From NCBI GenBank assembly GCA_016722375.1, contig JADKJG010000008.1, positions 181,129-245,128 of the forward strand: a DNA stretch of 64,000 bases, written 5' to 3'. The DNA is from Bacteroidota bacterium (GTDB lineage: Bacteria > Bacteroidota > Bacteroidia > Chitinophagales > LD1). The position numbers were made by a program, and so were the translations under genes. This document shows positions 1 through 9,194 of this stretch, piece by piece (positions within the stretch are counted from its first letter, which is position 1; every line of letters begins with the position of its first letter). The notes under the pieces were generated by a model, which saw only the letters and a program-made list of their open reading frames with translations, did not search any database and was not told where the DNA came from.

Positions 1-1
1 G

Positions 2-814
2 CTGTTGAGCGGTGCCACATTGCGCATTAAATATCTTTTGAAGCCGGTCAACTTATCAGGAGCGTTTTACGAGCTGTTCTCGTTTGAAACCGTTTCAGAC
101 CAAGCAGATCTATTAGCACCCAAAGGTAGAACAGACGGAAGTAAGTTCAGCAATGACAGCATTATGCACCTTGCCTCACATGATTTAAGGGAACCGGTGC
201 GAACTATTTTGAATTATGTTCAGTTGTTGTCTGATAACCTGGATAATAAAAAATATGAAGCCGCTTCAGAGTATGCCGGATTTGCGAAAGAAGCAGCCGG
301 ACGAATGGATCAACTCTTGAGCGATTTAAAAATATTCATTAGCCTAAATGAACATGATTTTTCTCTGTCGAAAGTATCCATGAAGTCCGTGGCAGCAGAT
401 GTATTGAAGCGATTGAAAAAGAAAGTAGAAGAAACAGAAGCAGAAATCAACGTTGCGGCATTACCTGAAGTACATGCGGATATTGAATTGGTACAAATGC
501 TGCTCTATTATCTGACGGACAATGCCATCAAGTTTTGCAAAAAAGGAAAGAAGCCGGTGGTAGATATCGGTTTTGATAAGTTTGAAGGGAATGTCATTTT
601 CTGCGTTCGCGATAATGGAATTGGCATTTCTAAAAAATATTACCAACTCATATTTGAATCCTTTGAACGCCTGAACCGGGTGGATGAATATACCGGTAAC
701 GGTTTAGGTTTAGCTATTTGTAAAAAGATTGTAGCCATGCACGGTGGCGAAATATGGGTGGAGAGCCTTCCCGGTGCCGGAAGTAATTTTTATTTTACCT
801 TAAGGGGCAAGTGA
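2..814 (+). CDS. Sensor histidine kinase, C-terminal part (5' end outside window)
   Basis: This is the transmitter half of a two-component sensor kinase; it autophosphorylates a histidine and passes the phosphate to a response regulator not seen here. The H-box reads SHDLREP near residue 59, followed by a HisKA helix pair. An HATPase_c domain follows, with N-box DNAIKF, G1 box DNGIGI, F-box FESFERL and G2 box GNGLGLAI. The first 30 residues look like the end of a PAS domain. The frame is open to the window edge and the first possible start is a TTG, so I treat the gene as 5'-truncated by the window. The next gene follows after 4 bases. Confidence 0.9.
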   Translation: MLSGATLRIKYLLKPVNLSGAFYELFSFETVSDQADLLAPKGRTDGSKFSNDSIMHLASHDLREPVRTILNYVQLLSDNLDNKKYEAASEYAGFAKEAAGRMDQLLSDLKIFISLNEHDFSLSKVSMKSVAADVLKRLKKKVEETEAEINVAALPEVHADIELVQMLLYYLTDNAIKFCKKGKKPVVDIGFDKFEGNVIFCVRDNGIGISKKYYQLIFESFERLNRVDEYTGNGLGLAICKKIVAMHGGEIWVESLPGAGSNFYFTLRGK

Positions 815-818
815 AACT

Positions 819-1910
819 ATGAGAAAGTTTTGTAGCACCTGTGGCGGGCAATTAGAGTTAAGCAAAAGGTTTTGTACGGAATGTGGTGCAGGGAATCCAT
901 TCTTCGTCCCGGCATTTTCTTTATTGGGTGACCAGTCCGGCGAATTGGAGCGCCTCCGTATCGAGAAAGAACGTATTGAGCGTGAGTTGCAGGAGAAAGA
1001 GCAAGCTCATGCGGAATTTTTAAAACAGGAAGAATTAAAGAGGCAACTGGATGAACTTCAACGCCAGAAGCGTGAAAATCTGGAACGTGAAAAGATAGAG
1101 CGTGAAAGAATAGAAGCAGATTTAAAGAATGAAATTTCAAGGGTCAAGGAAGAATCGGAGAACTATAAGAAGAAAACCATTAGTCTGTTAAGAGAAATCC
1201 AGGATCAACTTCAGCAAAAAATTGAAGAGGGAAAAGTAATAGAAGACATACCGGTAGCTGCTGTTCAAGATATACCGACAGTTATTCCCATCCCGGAACC
1301 TAGAATAAAAATAGAGCCGGAAGTGCCTGTCCATAACATACAAGTCAGACGAAGCACAGCGATAATATTGTTTATGATTTTTGCAGTTGTGACGATAGCT
1401 GGGTTTGCTTACTATAATATTTTTTCATCTGGGCCAAAGCAGATTTCTGAAACATCGAAAATTTCAGAACCAAGTTCGGAGGTGTCTTCATCTGAGGATA
1501 GTATGGAAATGGCCATGCTCAGCAAAGCCGCAATTGATTCTGTCTCCTTTGAAACGGGCGCGGTCAGCACCCCTGTTTCCACCGCGACTACCTCTGCGGC
1601 AACCGAGTCCAAGATTGCTGAAGCAGTTATCCGTAAGGATCCTAAAAAAGAATTTAGTTTGACGTCTTTCAGAGTGAAGGCAGACCTGATTGGTAAACCT
1701 ATTTCTGGATGTGGCATAGTCATACATAAATTGTCAGAAATTAATCGCTTGAACAATTTGATATTGGTAGAGAAAATGTCTTCCGGCTACCTGAAGTATA
1801 AGTTTGAAATAAGGGTTGTTCAGGGAAATGAAATTTATACCGCAACTCCTTATGTTTACTACACTCCGGTTGGACGATTTTTGAAAATTGACGGAACTAA
1901 TTGCGAGTAA
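819..1910 (+). CDS. Zinc-ribbon, coiled-coil, single-pass membrane protein
   Basis: A modular protein of 363 residues. An N-terminal zinc ribbon has Cys5-x2-Cys8 and Cys19-x2-Cys22. A highly charged coiled coil rich in Glu, Lys, Arg and Gln spans about residues 40-140. One hydrophobic segment lies near residues 180-200, followed by a Ser/Thr/Ala-rich linker and a C-terminal domain of about 75 residues that probably lies outside the cytoplasm. The ribbon and coil would then be cytoplasmic. It starts 4 bases after the kinase stop, which suggests co-transcription and perhaps a shared signalling role. I do not recognise the C-terminal domain, so function is open. Confidence 0.7.
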   Translation: MRKFCSTCGGQLELSKRFCTECGAGNPFFVPAFSLLGDQSGELERLRIEKERIERELQEKEQAHAEFLKQEELKRQLDELQRQKRENLEREKIERERIEADLKNEISRVKEESENYKKKTISLLREIQDQLQQKIEEGKVIEDIPVAAVQDIPTVIPIPEPRIKIEPEVPVHNIQVRRSTAIILFMIFAVVTIAGFAYYNIFSSGPKQISETSKISEPSSEVSSSEDSMEMAMLSKAAIDSVSFETGAVSTPVSTATTSAATESKIAEAVIRKDPKKEFSLTSFRVKADLIGKPISGCGIVIHKLSEINRLNNLILVEKMSSGYLKYKFEIRVVQGNEIYTATPYVYYTPVGRFLKIDGTNCE

Positions 1911-1922
1911 AAGAATATCGGT

Positions 1923-3158
1923 TTGATGAAAAAATCTTTTGCTGTGATTCTGCTCTTCTCTATCCTATCTATTGGAGCAGAACAAAATTTCCTTACCGGT
2001 AAAATTAGCGATGGGAAATCTGCTCCTCAGGAAATTTACTACGACCGTACACAGTACAATATCGGCAGCGGCATTCTGATGTCGGTATATAAAGTGTTAG
2101 ACAAAAACAAAAAACTACTGTACACCTTTTCTCTGACACATGATCAAGGCAAAAGAATTTTATTTATCTCTGAGAAAAACGGAGACAACACCCCAAAGGC
2201 GCAGACGGTAAAATATGATCCTGCAAGGGCTGGTTTAATTTTTAGTGACGTTGGAAATATGGATACCGTATTCAACCTGTCAAAACACTATAACTATCTG
2301 ATTTCCTTTACAGATACAAGTCGTGATTATCCGATTCTTAATAAAATTAAAACGGAGGATGGACGAGAAGTTATTTTGGACCCGCTCTCAAAACTTCGGA
2401 TAAGAAAACACAAGGAGCTTGTAAAAAAAATAATGCCGGCTCAATCCGCATCAATCATCGAATCGGTACAACTGGATGAAGAAGGAAACCAAAAAATAGA
2501 ACAATTTCATGCACTTCTGAAACAATCAAAAGACACCTTCTATGCGCACAATGCCTACTATTCTGCCACAGTAGGTCGTTTGAGAAGTCAACTCGAGACA
2601 AATATCTCCACTTTATTAAAAGGGAGAAAGGTGAGTGAAGAAACTACCAAATATGTAGGTGCTAGGAAGCGAGGAAGTCCAGAGGGAATAGGCTTGTTTA
2701 TTTCAAACGGCAATTATTATGATGGCAATTTTTTGGAGGGAAGATTTATTTCCGGAACGGTAATTCTCAAGAATGAAGCTTATGAATATTGCGGCGGATA
2801 CAATGAAGGGAAAAAAAGTGGGATAGGCTGGCTAAAATACCAGAACGGAAATTTTGATCTCGGTATTTTTGCAAATGATGTCCTCATGAACGGAGCATCG
2901 CTGGACAACAATAAAAATGGAGAGATATTTTTTGGAAGTTATTTGGAGGGACAGCGAACCGGTTATGGAGAACTTAGGATTAAAAACGGCAGTAAATACA
3001 GCGGCGAATTTACTAATGGTCGTTTAACTAGCGGTTATACAAAAGAAGTAGATCCTTTTGGTTTCATTTCCTATTCGCGCGTTGACAAGGGCTTGAAGAC
3101 GCCTGTTGACTCTACAGTAACAGAAAAATTGTTTAACACACTCTTAAAAAACAATTGA
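1923..3158 (+). CDS. Exported MORN-repeat protein
   Basis: A 411-residue protein with an N-terminal signal peptide (Lys-rich start, hydrophobic core to about residue 19). The middle has no family I recognise. From about residue 245 to 355 there are MORN-like repeats, seen as G-x-G-x(5-6)-NG-x-Y-x-G-x-F units (for example GIGLF..NGNYYDGNF and GYGEL..NGSKYSGEF). MORN repeats form beta-hairpins that often bind lipids or proteins; here the signal peptide places them in the envelope. It follows the zinc-ribbon gene by 12 bases, so the first three genes may be one operon. Confidence 0.65.
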   Translation: MMKKSFAVILLFSILSIGAEQNFLTGKISDGKSAPQEIYYDRTQYNIGSGILMSVYKVLDKNKKLLYTFSLTHDQGKRILFISEKNGDNTPKAQTVKYDPARAGLIFSDVGNMDTVFNLSKHYNYLISFTDTSRDYPILNKIKTEDGREVILDPLSKLRIRKHKELVKKIMPAQSASIIESVQLDEEGNQKIEQFHALLKQSKDTFYAHNAYYSATVGRLRSQLETNISTLLKGRKVSEETTKYVGARKRGSPEGIGLFISNGNYYDGNFLEGRFISGTVILKNEAYEYCGGYNEGKKSGIGWLKYQNGNFDLGIFANDVLMNGASLDNNKNGEIFFGSYLEGQRTGYGELRIKNGSKYSGEFTNGRLTSGYTKEVDPFGFISYSRVDKGLKTPVDSTVTEKLFNTLLKNN

Positions 3159-3251
3159 GATGATGAGCTACGTTCCTCTTCTATTCATTTCATGGAGCCT
3201 TGCTGAAACTTTTACATTTACTATTAATCATTTTGCAGATCAATCAATCCA

Positions 3252-4031
3252 ATGAACTATACATTAATAACAGGAGCTAGTAAAGGAATCGGAAAAGCAT
3301 TTGCACATGAGTGTGCCTCAAGGGGCATGAACCTGATACTCGTAGCTCGTTCCGGTCACCTGTTAGAAGAGGTCGCTCAAGAAGTTAGAGGCCAAGGAGT
3401 GCAGGTGCATACATTTGCTGCCGACCTGCTTGATCATGCGGTTCATAAAAAAGTATTCGAATGGATTGAGGAGAAAGGCTTAGCAGTAAACATGCTCATC
3501 AACAACGCCGGAATGGGCTTCTATGGCAAGTTTAATGAAGGTTCTTTAGAGAAGCAGCTTGAAATGATGCACCTGAATATGGATTCGATGATCAAAATCG
3601 CTCATGAATTCCTTCGTCATTCTGATCCTAACCAGCCGCGTTATCTACTCAACACGTCCAGTGCCGGAGCCTTCCAACCGGTTCCGTTTATAACCATATA
3701 CTCAGCTACCAAGTCATTCATCTTTTCATTCTCGCTTGGAATCCGTCATGAATTAAGAAAGCAAGGAGTACACGTAACTGCTTTTTGTCCCGGTGGAATT
3801 GAGTCGGATTTTTTTGGTCCTGCGCAGATGGAAGAAGTTGTGAAAAAGAATGCAAGGTTTATGCAAAAACCGGGACCGGCAGTAAAAATTGCAATGGATG
3901 GCTTGCTTAAAAATAAGGCTTTTGTTATCCCAGGCTTGGTGAACAAGGCTGGAGCAATAGTCGCTCAGATATTTCCATATAGTATAGTGGTTCCAACCGC
4001 AGCCCGTCTTTATGACCCTGACGGAATATAG
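3252..4031 (+). CDS. Short-chain dehydrogenase/reductase
   Basis: A classical SDR of 259 residues that should use NAD(P)H to reduce or oxidise a carbonyl/alcohol substrate. The cofactor motif TGASKGIG is at residues 7-14, NNAG near 85-88, and the catalytic Ser/Tyr-x3-Lys is visible as NTSSAG and YSATK. PGGIESDF after the active site fits the family. Substrate cannot be told from sequence; similar proteins often act on lipids or fatty acyl groups, and the next gene is a lipid kinase 21 bases downstream. Start is the first ATG, directly before the Rossmann strand. Confidence 0.85.
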   Translation: MNYTLITGASKGIGKAFAHECASRGMNLILVARSGHLLEEVAQEVRGQGVQVHTFAADLLDHAVHKKVFEWIEEKGLAVNMLINNAGMGFYGKFNEGSLEKQLEMMHLNMDSMIKIAHEFLRHSDPNQPRYLLNTSSAGAFQPVPFITIYSATKSFIFSFSLGIRHELRKQGVHVTAFCPGGIESDFFGPAQMEEVVKKNARFMQKPGPAVKIAMDGLLKNKAFVIPGLVNKAGAIVAQIFPYSIVVPTAARLYDPDGI

Positions 4032-4052
4032 CGAAGAATATAATTTTTCCTC

Positions 4053-4970
4053 ATGAAGAAGATTGCCTTTATTATTCACGGAAAAATCAGAAGAAGGCAA
4101 GCACTTTCTGACGAGATTAGGATTGTTTTTAGTCCTTATTATAAAATAGATTTTTTCATTACCACTCATCGCGGCCACGCTACTGAGCTTGCTGCCACTG
4201 CCGTGATGGAGGGAGCAAATTATATGATCTCTGTTGGTGGAGATGGAACGCTGAACGAAGTGGCCAACGGTCTGATGCGTGCTTTACCTCAAATGGAACA
4301 ACGAAAAAAAATCTGTCTAGGTCTTCTTCCATTTGGAACCGGTAATGACTTTTCGCGAACCATCCGAGTTACCCGCTCCTTAGAATCTTTAAAGGCTTAT
4401 ATAGACAACGACCGGTGCCACGAAATAGATTTAGGTCAAGCTACCTTCACCGGTTTAAAGGGAATGAAGGAACAACGGTTCTTCGTTAATATTACGGATG
4501 TCGGTATAGGTGGATTCATCGTACGGTCCTTAGATAATTCCTCAAAAATATTTGGCGCATTTCTGACGTACCAGTATGCGATTTTCTATGCCTTTTTCCA
4601 CTATCGCAAGCAACCGCTTCGGATACGAGCAGATGATTGGAGCTATGAGGGAAAAGCGATGGAATTAGTGATTGCAAACGGCCAATTTATCGGGGGTGGT
4701 TTATGTATTGCTCCCGGAGCAAAACCGGACGATGGAAAATTCCTTCTGGCCTTGGGTGGAAAGATTTCGCTGTGGGACTATCTAAAAAATTGGTCAAATA
4801 TCCAGCACGGAGAAAAAATTGATCACCCCGAAGCCTATTATCAAAGCGCTCAAAAGGTGCTGGTCGAAGCAATGGCAGAACAAATTCCGATAGACATGGA
4901 TGGAGATTTTGTAGGCTATACTCCTCTAGAAATCAGCATGATTCCTCAGGCTATTCGATTTCTTTATTGA
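4053..4970 (+). CDS. Diacylglycerol kinase / YegS-like lipid kinase
   Basis: A member of the DAGK catalytic-domain family (305 residues), which phosphorylates lipid hydroxyls using ATP. The nucleotide-binding motif SVGGDGTLNEV is at about residues 60-70, and PFGTGNDF near 90 is the second conserved motif. The C-terminal part shows the usual beta-rich half with GGGLCIAPGAKPDDG and DMDGD. Length is typical. It probably forms a lipid-metabolism pair with the preceding SDR. The exact lipid (diacylglycerol, sphingoid base or other) cannot be called. Confidence 0.85.
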   Translation: MKKIAFIIHGKIRRRQALSDEIRIVFSPYYKIDFFITTHRGHATELAATAVMEGANYMISVGGDGTLNEVANGLMRALPQMEQRKKICLGLLPFGTGNDFSRTIRVTRSLESLKAYIDNDRCHEIDLGQATFTGLKGMKEQRFFVNITDVGIGGFIVRSLDNSSKIFGAFLTYQYAIFYAFFHYRKQPLRIRADDWSYEGKAMELVIANGQFIGGGLCIAPGAKPDDGKFLLALGGKISLWDYLKNWSNIQHGEKIDHPEAYYQSAQKVLVEAMAEQIPIDMDGDFVGYTPLEISMIPQAIRFLY

Positions 4971-4978
4971 ATGATCTT

Positions 4979-5014
4979 AAAAAAAAGAGGCATCCCTCCC
5001 TTCGGAAAGATGCC
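4979..5014 (-). terminator. Rho-independent terminator for the minus-strand gene at 5122-5946
   Basis: A hairpin with arms GGCATC (4989-4994) and GATGCC (5009-5014), followed on the minus strand by a run of eight T residues. The orientation of the T run fits the membrane-protein gene that ends at 5122. Confidence 0.6.
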
Positions 5015-5121
5015 CTACCCCTAAAACCATTTAAAAACCGAAGTCAATATAATATGGAGATGCACTTTTGTCAAGTGCTATGTTGATTATTTGAACCAAC
5101 GACAACAAATTATTCTAAGAT

Positions 5122-5946
5122 TTATGCAAGGTAGATATACACAAAGGCCCAGATTCCGGCAGCAGCTATTAACTCTATTATAGGAAAAGAATCACCGGTG
5201 CCCGACTTCTTAAAGTTTACTTGATAATTAGCTCTCGCGTTGCGCATAAATATGCCAATGACCGGAATCATAAGAACAAAAACCATGATGGCCAAGCGGA
5301 CGGTGGCGACATCCTTTCCTAAAGACAGCAATGGAAGAGCGGCCATCAATATGGGCAATACGTATATCCGCATCACCATCTTGTTTTTGCCCGCTCTTTT
5401 TTCAATAAAGCTATACGAATGAGAGAATTTAAGTACCTGCTTGCATAAATGAAAGCCCAGATACATGACAACAATAATTCCGATGATGGATAATATTAAT
5501 TGAAATGCAAACGAAATGTGATTCTCATGTGCAAATCTGGCGAATCCATAGTAGAAGACTGCCTTTGTGTCGCCTGCTCCTAAGGGGGCGTATAAAATTT
5601 GCGATATGGGGATATTGATGAGGCAAACCATAGTCCAAAAGCCGCCTAATTGAAATCGCCCCCAACTTTCGCGCTGGTTCTTTATCAAGAAAAATATAGT
5701 AGTACCCAACAAAAAGCAGATAGCTAAAGGATACAAGGTTACTTCCGTTGCCTTGGCTTGATCCCATTCATTGGGATCCATAGGAAGGAAAACCTCATTA
5801 AAGGTGAAGTTGGCTTGTAAACCCAAGCCTTCCGCAAACAGCAGAACCAAATATTGATAGAAAGCATAGCTTGAGATAAAACATATTATTAAAGTCAGCG
5901 TGGAGGTCAAAATAGACCATCTGCCTCTATCGGAATTCTGCTTCAC
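5122..5946 (-). CDS. Multi-pass membrane protein of unknown family
   Basis: A 274-residue protein with about six to seven hydrophobic segments (near residues 14-36, 70-90, 103-122, 148-170, 193-212, 217-233 and 255-273) and short charged loops. I do not recognise a family or catalytic motif. The start is GTG, chosen because it overlaps the stop of the upstream reading frame as GTGA, a usual sign of translational coupling. A terminator lies about 110 bases downstream. Confidence 0.6.
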   Translation of the reverse strand: MKQNSDRGRWSILTSTLTLIICFISSYAFYQYLVLLFAEGLGLQANFTFNEVFLPMDPNEWDQAKATEVTLYPLAICFLLGTTIFFLIKNQRESWGRFQLGGFWTMVCLINIPISQILYAPLGAGDTKAVFYYGFARFAHENHISFAFQLILSIIGIIVVMYLGFHLCKQVLKFSHSYSFIEKRAGKNKMVMRIYVLPILMAALPLLSLGKDVATVRLAIMVFVLMIPVIGIFMRNARANYQVNFKKSGTGDSFPIIELIAAAGIWAFVYIYLA

Positions 5947-6245
5947 AAACTAATATTTATGTGATATTGCAAATCCAACGGAATGGTAAGTGTCTTGGGT
6001 TTCAATAAGCAAGTATAGAAAAAAGACTTGGTCGTTAATAATATGAAGACCGTTTTCATTATAGCTCTCCCCCGATGCATCAAGGCCGCTACCTTTACCT
6101 CGCTTTTTACAAAAATGATTAGGCCATTTCCCAAACTCAGGATGGAGGCTTGATTCATCAAATCATCTCTGTATTTCTCCAATATTGGATGATAATTCGC
6201 CATGCTATCAACATATTTTGGCAATATTGTGCCATTTCTTTCCAT
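5943..6245 (-). CDS. Possible small protein running out of the repeat array
   Basis: A 100-residue frame whose stop overlaps the GTG start of the next gene by four bases (GTGA). That overlap is the main argument that it is real. Its first 25 or so codons lie inside the 21-bp array, which is unusual for a conserved gene, so the start may be wrong; an internal Met at residue 30 would place the gene outside the clear repeats. One hydrophobic stretch is present around residues 62-80. No family recognised. Confidence 0.3.
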   Translation of the reverse strand: MERNGTILPKYVDSMANYHPILEKYRDDLMNQASILSLGNGLIIFVKSEVKVAALMHRGRAIMKTVFILLTTKSFFYTCLLKPKTLTIPLDLQYHINISL

Positions 6246-6493
6246 TATTTAATAATATTTTGCCAATATTCGACCTTCATCATCCATTATTGCACCATCG
6301 TTTTCCATTATAGCGTGATATTGTTTCATTATTTAATAATAATTCGTCATTATTGAATGATATTTTGCTAATATTTTACCTTCATCCTCCATTATTGTAT
6401 CATTTCATTCCAATATAACTTTGTGATTCGCCTTTATTGGATAGTTATATTCAAATATGGGATAATGATGCTCCTTTATTACATGATATTTCT
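6179..6493. repeat. Array A: 15 degenerate units of exactly 21 bp
   Basis: Fifteen consecutive units begin at 6179, 6200, 6221 and so on every 21 bases to 6493. The best conserved part is the first eight bases, CCATTATT or CCAATATT; the rest varies among a few modules such as ATAATATTTTG, ATGATATTTTG and ACCTTCATC. No unit is shorter or longer than 21. It is very AT-rich. A + frame encodes a hydrophobic heptad pattern through eight units and then meets a stop at 6354. It ends 40 bases before the XRE-type regulator gene. Confidence 0.9.
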
Positions 6494-6533
6494 TAATTTT
6501 AGCTCCATATTCCATCAATAAACCAATGTTACC

Positions 6534-6881
6534 ATGCTTTATTTTGATCTCAGACCTGTTTTTAAGCTGCGCGGAATTGAAAATCCCTACTCTGCTTTAG
6601 TAAAAGCTGGAATCTCTCCTCAATCAGCCACTAAGATTTTAAATCAGGCAGACTACGTTTTCCGCATGAGGCATGTAGAGATTATCTGCAAAATCCTCAA
6701 CTGTACCCCAAACGACCTTTTGAATTGGAGGGCCAACAAAGACGATAATCTTCCCGAATCGCATGAACTACATAAACTAAAGAAAGATAACAGCGGTCTG
6801 CACCAATTATTAAAAGGGATGAGTATTGAGCAACTCAATCAGGTTGCCGCCCTTATCAAGCAGCAGCAATCGGATAAATAA
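6534..6881 (+). CDS. XRE/Cro-type helix-turn-helix regulator
   Basis: A 115-residue protein with an N-terminal Cro/C1-like HTH: residues about 10-66 show the five-helix pattern, with SALVKAGISPQSATKIL as the helix-turn-helix and EIICKILNCTPNDLL as the last helix. The C-terminal 45 residues are charged and helical, possibly for dimerisation. It should bind DNA as a repressor or activator. The 21-bp array lies directly upstream (gap 40 bases), so its own promoter must lie in or next to the array. Confidence 0.75.
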   Translation: MLYFDLRPVFKLRGIENPYSALVKAGISPQSATKILNQADYVFRMRHVEIICKILNCTPNDLLNWRANKDDNLPESHELHKLKKDNSGLHQLLKGMSIEQLNQVAALIKQQQSDK

Positions 6882-6895
6882 TCCTCGCGCTCAAT

Positions 6896-7714
6896 TTATT
6901 CCAAAATCGTATCGCTGCCTTTTTCTAGCAGATTTGATTTCTGGTGAATCAAGTAAATCGCCCAAGAAGGAACGAGGGGCAGTAGTGCCACAATTAATTT
7001 GTTCAGCAACCCCGGAATACTTTCAGCTTTGCGACAAAACATATCGCGTATCGCCTTTCGCGCTACAAAATCGGGCGATTGCATAATGCCCAGCCTTGTC
7101 GCCAGCGAAATATTGACTCGTTTAGGGTCATATAGAGGCGTGTTGGTAGCACCCGGTATCAGGCAAGTAACACCCACTCCGTAAACCTTCATTTCGTTTC
7201 GCAGTGCCCGGGTGAAATATCGAAGAAAAGTTTTAGAAGGACCATAGAGTGAAATCCCCGGATAGGGCATAACGGTCGAAATCGAAGAAACATTCATAAT
7301 GAATCCTCTTTTATTTCTTTTCATTTCCCTACCAAATAGATGACACATCATAGCCGGTGTATTCATATGTAGCTGAAGGATGGCCTCCAGTTTTTTGGGT
7401 GCAGTTTGTACCACTTCTGAAAATATCAGAAAGCCTGCATTGTTGATTAAAACTTCGACGGATAGATTTTGTGCACTACTGTAATCAAAAACTTTTTGTG
7501 CCGATTGAGGAAGCGCTAAATCAATACAAAAAGTTAAACACCTCACCGGATAGGTCTCTTGCATAACCGCTTGCACGGCCTCTAATTCTTTCGCCTGATT
7601 ACTGACCAACAGCAGCGAATATTTTGCCGCTGCCAGTTGATGTGCCATAGCCAGACCAATACCCGAAGTCCCTCCGGTGATTAACGCCACCGGTCCATTC
7701 AATCTCTCTGTCAT
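6896..7714 (-). CDS. Short-chain dehydrogenase/reductase
   Basis: An SDR of about 272 residues from the chosen start. TGGTSGIG forms the cofactor loop, NNAG is present, and the catalytic set is NVSSIS with YGPSK. A longer frame begins at 7783, but the ATG at 7714 is preferred because it sits just before the Rossmann strand and overlaps the stop of the upstream flavin oxidoreductase as ATGA. The two enzymes are therefore probably made together and may act in one redox pathway. Substrate unknown; the end of the gene converges with the XRE gene 15 bases away. Confidence 0.85.
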   Translation of the reverse strand: MTERLNGPVALITGGTSGIGLAMAHQLAAAKYSLLLVSNQAKELEAVQAVMQETYPVRCLTFCIDLALPQSAQKVFDYSSAQNLSVEVLINNAGFLIFSEVVQTAPKKLEAILQLHMNTPAMMCHLFGREMKRNKRGFIMNVSSISTVMPYPGISLYGPSKTFLRYFTRALRNEMKVYGVGVTCLIPGATNTPLYDPKRVNISLATRLGIMQSPDFVARKAIRDMFCRKAESIPGLLNKLIVALLPLVPSWAIYLIHQKSNLLEKGSDTILE

Positions 7715-8880
7715 ACCGGTTCTTTCAAGTTTTGAATACATCGAGCAGGCCCGTTGTACATCACTGCGATACAATAATTGCAAGTATCACAGGAGGAATG
7801 ATGTTGCTTTTCCGCTAACAGTTTATTGATGAAATCGGGATCGCGAATCAGCGCGCGGGCAATAGCCACCGCTTCAAAACCGGATGACAAAACCTCTTCT
7901 ATATTTTCTTTAGAAAGAATCCCCCCCACATATACCAACGGCATTTTCAACGCCTTGCGAAATAGGCGGGCATCTTCCAGAAAATAATTTTCCTTGAATG
8001 CTACCGGAGGTATCAATATTCTTCCGAATAAGCGCACCAGCCATCCCATTGCTTTGTTATCCATGTGCTTTGCCAGAATATCAATAGGCATTTCACCACG
8101 CATCACCTGAATGGGTGCGCGGCTCACAAATCCACTACTCAATACCAAGGCATGTACACCTGCTTTTTCCAATAGCTTAGCTACTTGTAATGACTCATCC
8201 AACTCCATACCACCCTGAAAGCCATCGCGCATATTCATTTTCACCAGCACGGCTGTTTTGCCGGCCGCAGCATCCATCACTTCATCTATAACGAGCTGAA
8301 GAAATTTCATTCGATTAGATAAGGAACCTCCAAATTCATCACTTCGATGATTAGTGTAGGGACTCAGAAATTGGCTGATGAGATAACCATGTCCGGCGTG
8401 AACCTCAACTGCATCAAACCCCGATTCACGAGCTAAATGTACTGCCTTACCAAACGATTTCGCCGCGACTCCTATTTCCTGTTTGGTCAATGCACGCGGA
8501 AAAGACGGCGCATATAAATTGAAACGTGAAGATGGAGCAACCGGTCTCAAACCGGTAACAGAGCGCTTCGCCATATTGCCGCAATGGCCTATTTGGATAG
8601 AGGCCGCCGCATTTTGTGAATGGACTGCATCTGTCAGTTTTCTAAGCTGTGGCACAATTTCCGGTCGCATCCATAATTGATGTGGAAAGGAAAGTCCATT
8701 TTTTTCTACTGATGCGTACGCTACAGTGGTCATCCCAATACCTCCTGCTGCTACCGATTGATGATAGTTTATCAATTCCTCTGATACCTCATGATTGGAA
8801 CTCATCCCCTCAAAGGCAGCCGCCCGGATAGAACGGTTGCGCAGAAGAACAGGGCCAATTTGCGTGGGTGTAAATAGCAT
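7711..8880 (-). CDS. NADH:flavin oxidoreductase, old yellow enzyme family
   Basis: A TIM-barrel FMN enzyme of 389 residues that should reduce activated alkenes or enoyl substrates with NAD(P)H. The family pattern HAGHGYLISQFLSP..NHRSDEFGGS is clear near residues 160-190, and the FMN phosphate loop appears as YVGGILS near the C-terminus. A Cys cluster ends the protein (C-x2-C-N-x-C, then another Cys), as in 2,4-dienoyl-CoA reductase relatives, but the FAD/NAD domains of those long enzymes are absent. Overlaps the next gene by ATGA. Confidence 0.85.
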   Translation of the reverse strand: MLFTPTQIGPVLLRNRSIRAAAFEGMSSNHEVSEELINYHQSVAAGGIGMTTVAYASVEKNGLSFPHQLWMRPEIVPQLRKLTDAVHSQNAAASIQIGHCGNMAKRSVTGLRPVAPSSRFNLYAPSFPRALTKQEIGVAAKSFGKAVHLARESGFDAVEVHAGHGYLISQFLSPYTNHRSDEFGGSLSNRMKFLQLVIDEVMDAAAGKTAVLVKMNMRDGFQGGMELDESLQVAKLLEKAGVHALVLSSGFVSRAPIQVMRGEMPIDILAKHMDNKAMGWLVRLFGRILIPPVAFKENYFLEDARLFRKALKMPLVYVGGILSKENIEEVLSSGFEAVAIARALIRDPDFINKLLAEKQHHSSCDTCNYCIAVMYNGPARCIQNLKEPV

Positions 8881-8917
8881 GGCTCAAAAATAAACCTTAC
8901 CGTCATTTTGTTAATGC

Positions 8918-8961
8918 AAAATCGCACCCGCTGTAGGCTTGGCTACGACAGGCGCGATTTT
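8918..8961. terminator. Long imperfect inverted repeat
   Basis: Two 19-base arms, 8918-8936 and 8943-8961, share the ends AAAATCGC and GCGATTTT and can form about 14-15 pairs around a six-base loop. It lies between two minus-strand genes, 234 bases after the stop of the T9SS protein and just before the oxidoreductase start. A terminator or a REP-type element are both possible. The rest of 8881-9194 shows nothing I can name. Confidence 0.4.
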
Positions 8962-9194
8962 GACTGTTTATATTGTGAGCTAGACTATTGCTGCCAACGA
9001 AACAGTCTAGTAATTTTCAAGAATAGTCTTAGACACGGTTAATTGACAGATGAACAAGTGGTTATGATTTGAAACAGATGTTTGTAACAGTATAGAATAT
9101 TTAAAACCGTTGAATTTGCAGGTTTAAAGTAGTTGCAATATCCTCGATACCTCCACAAACTCCTTCAATACTTTAACCACAATTAATCAGTACA

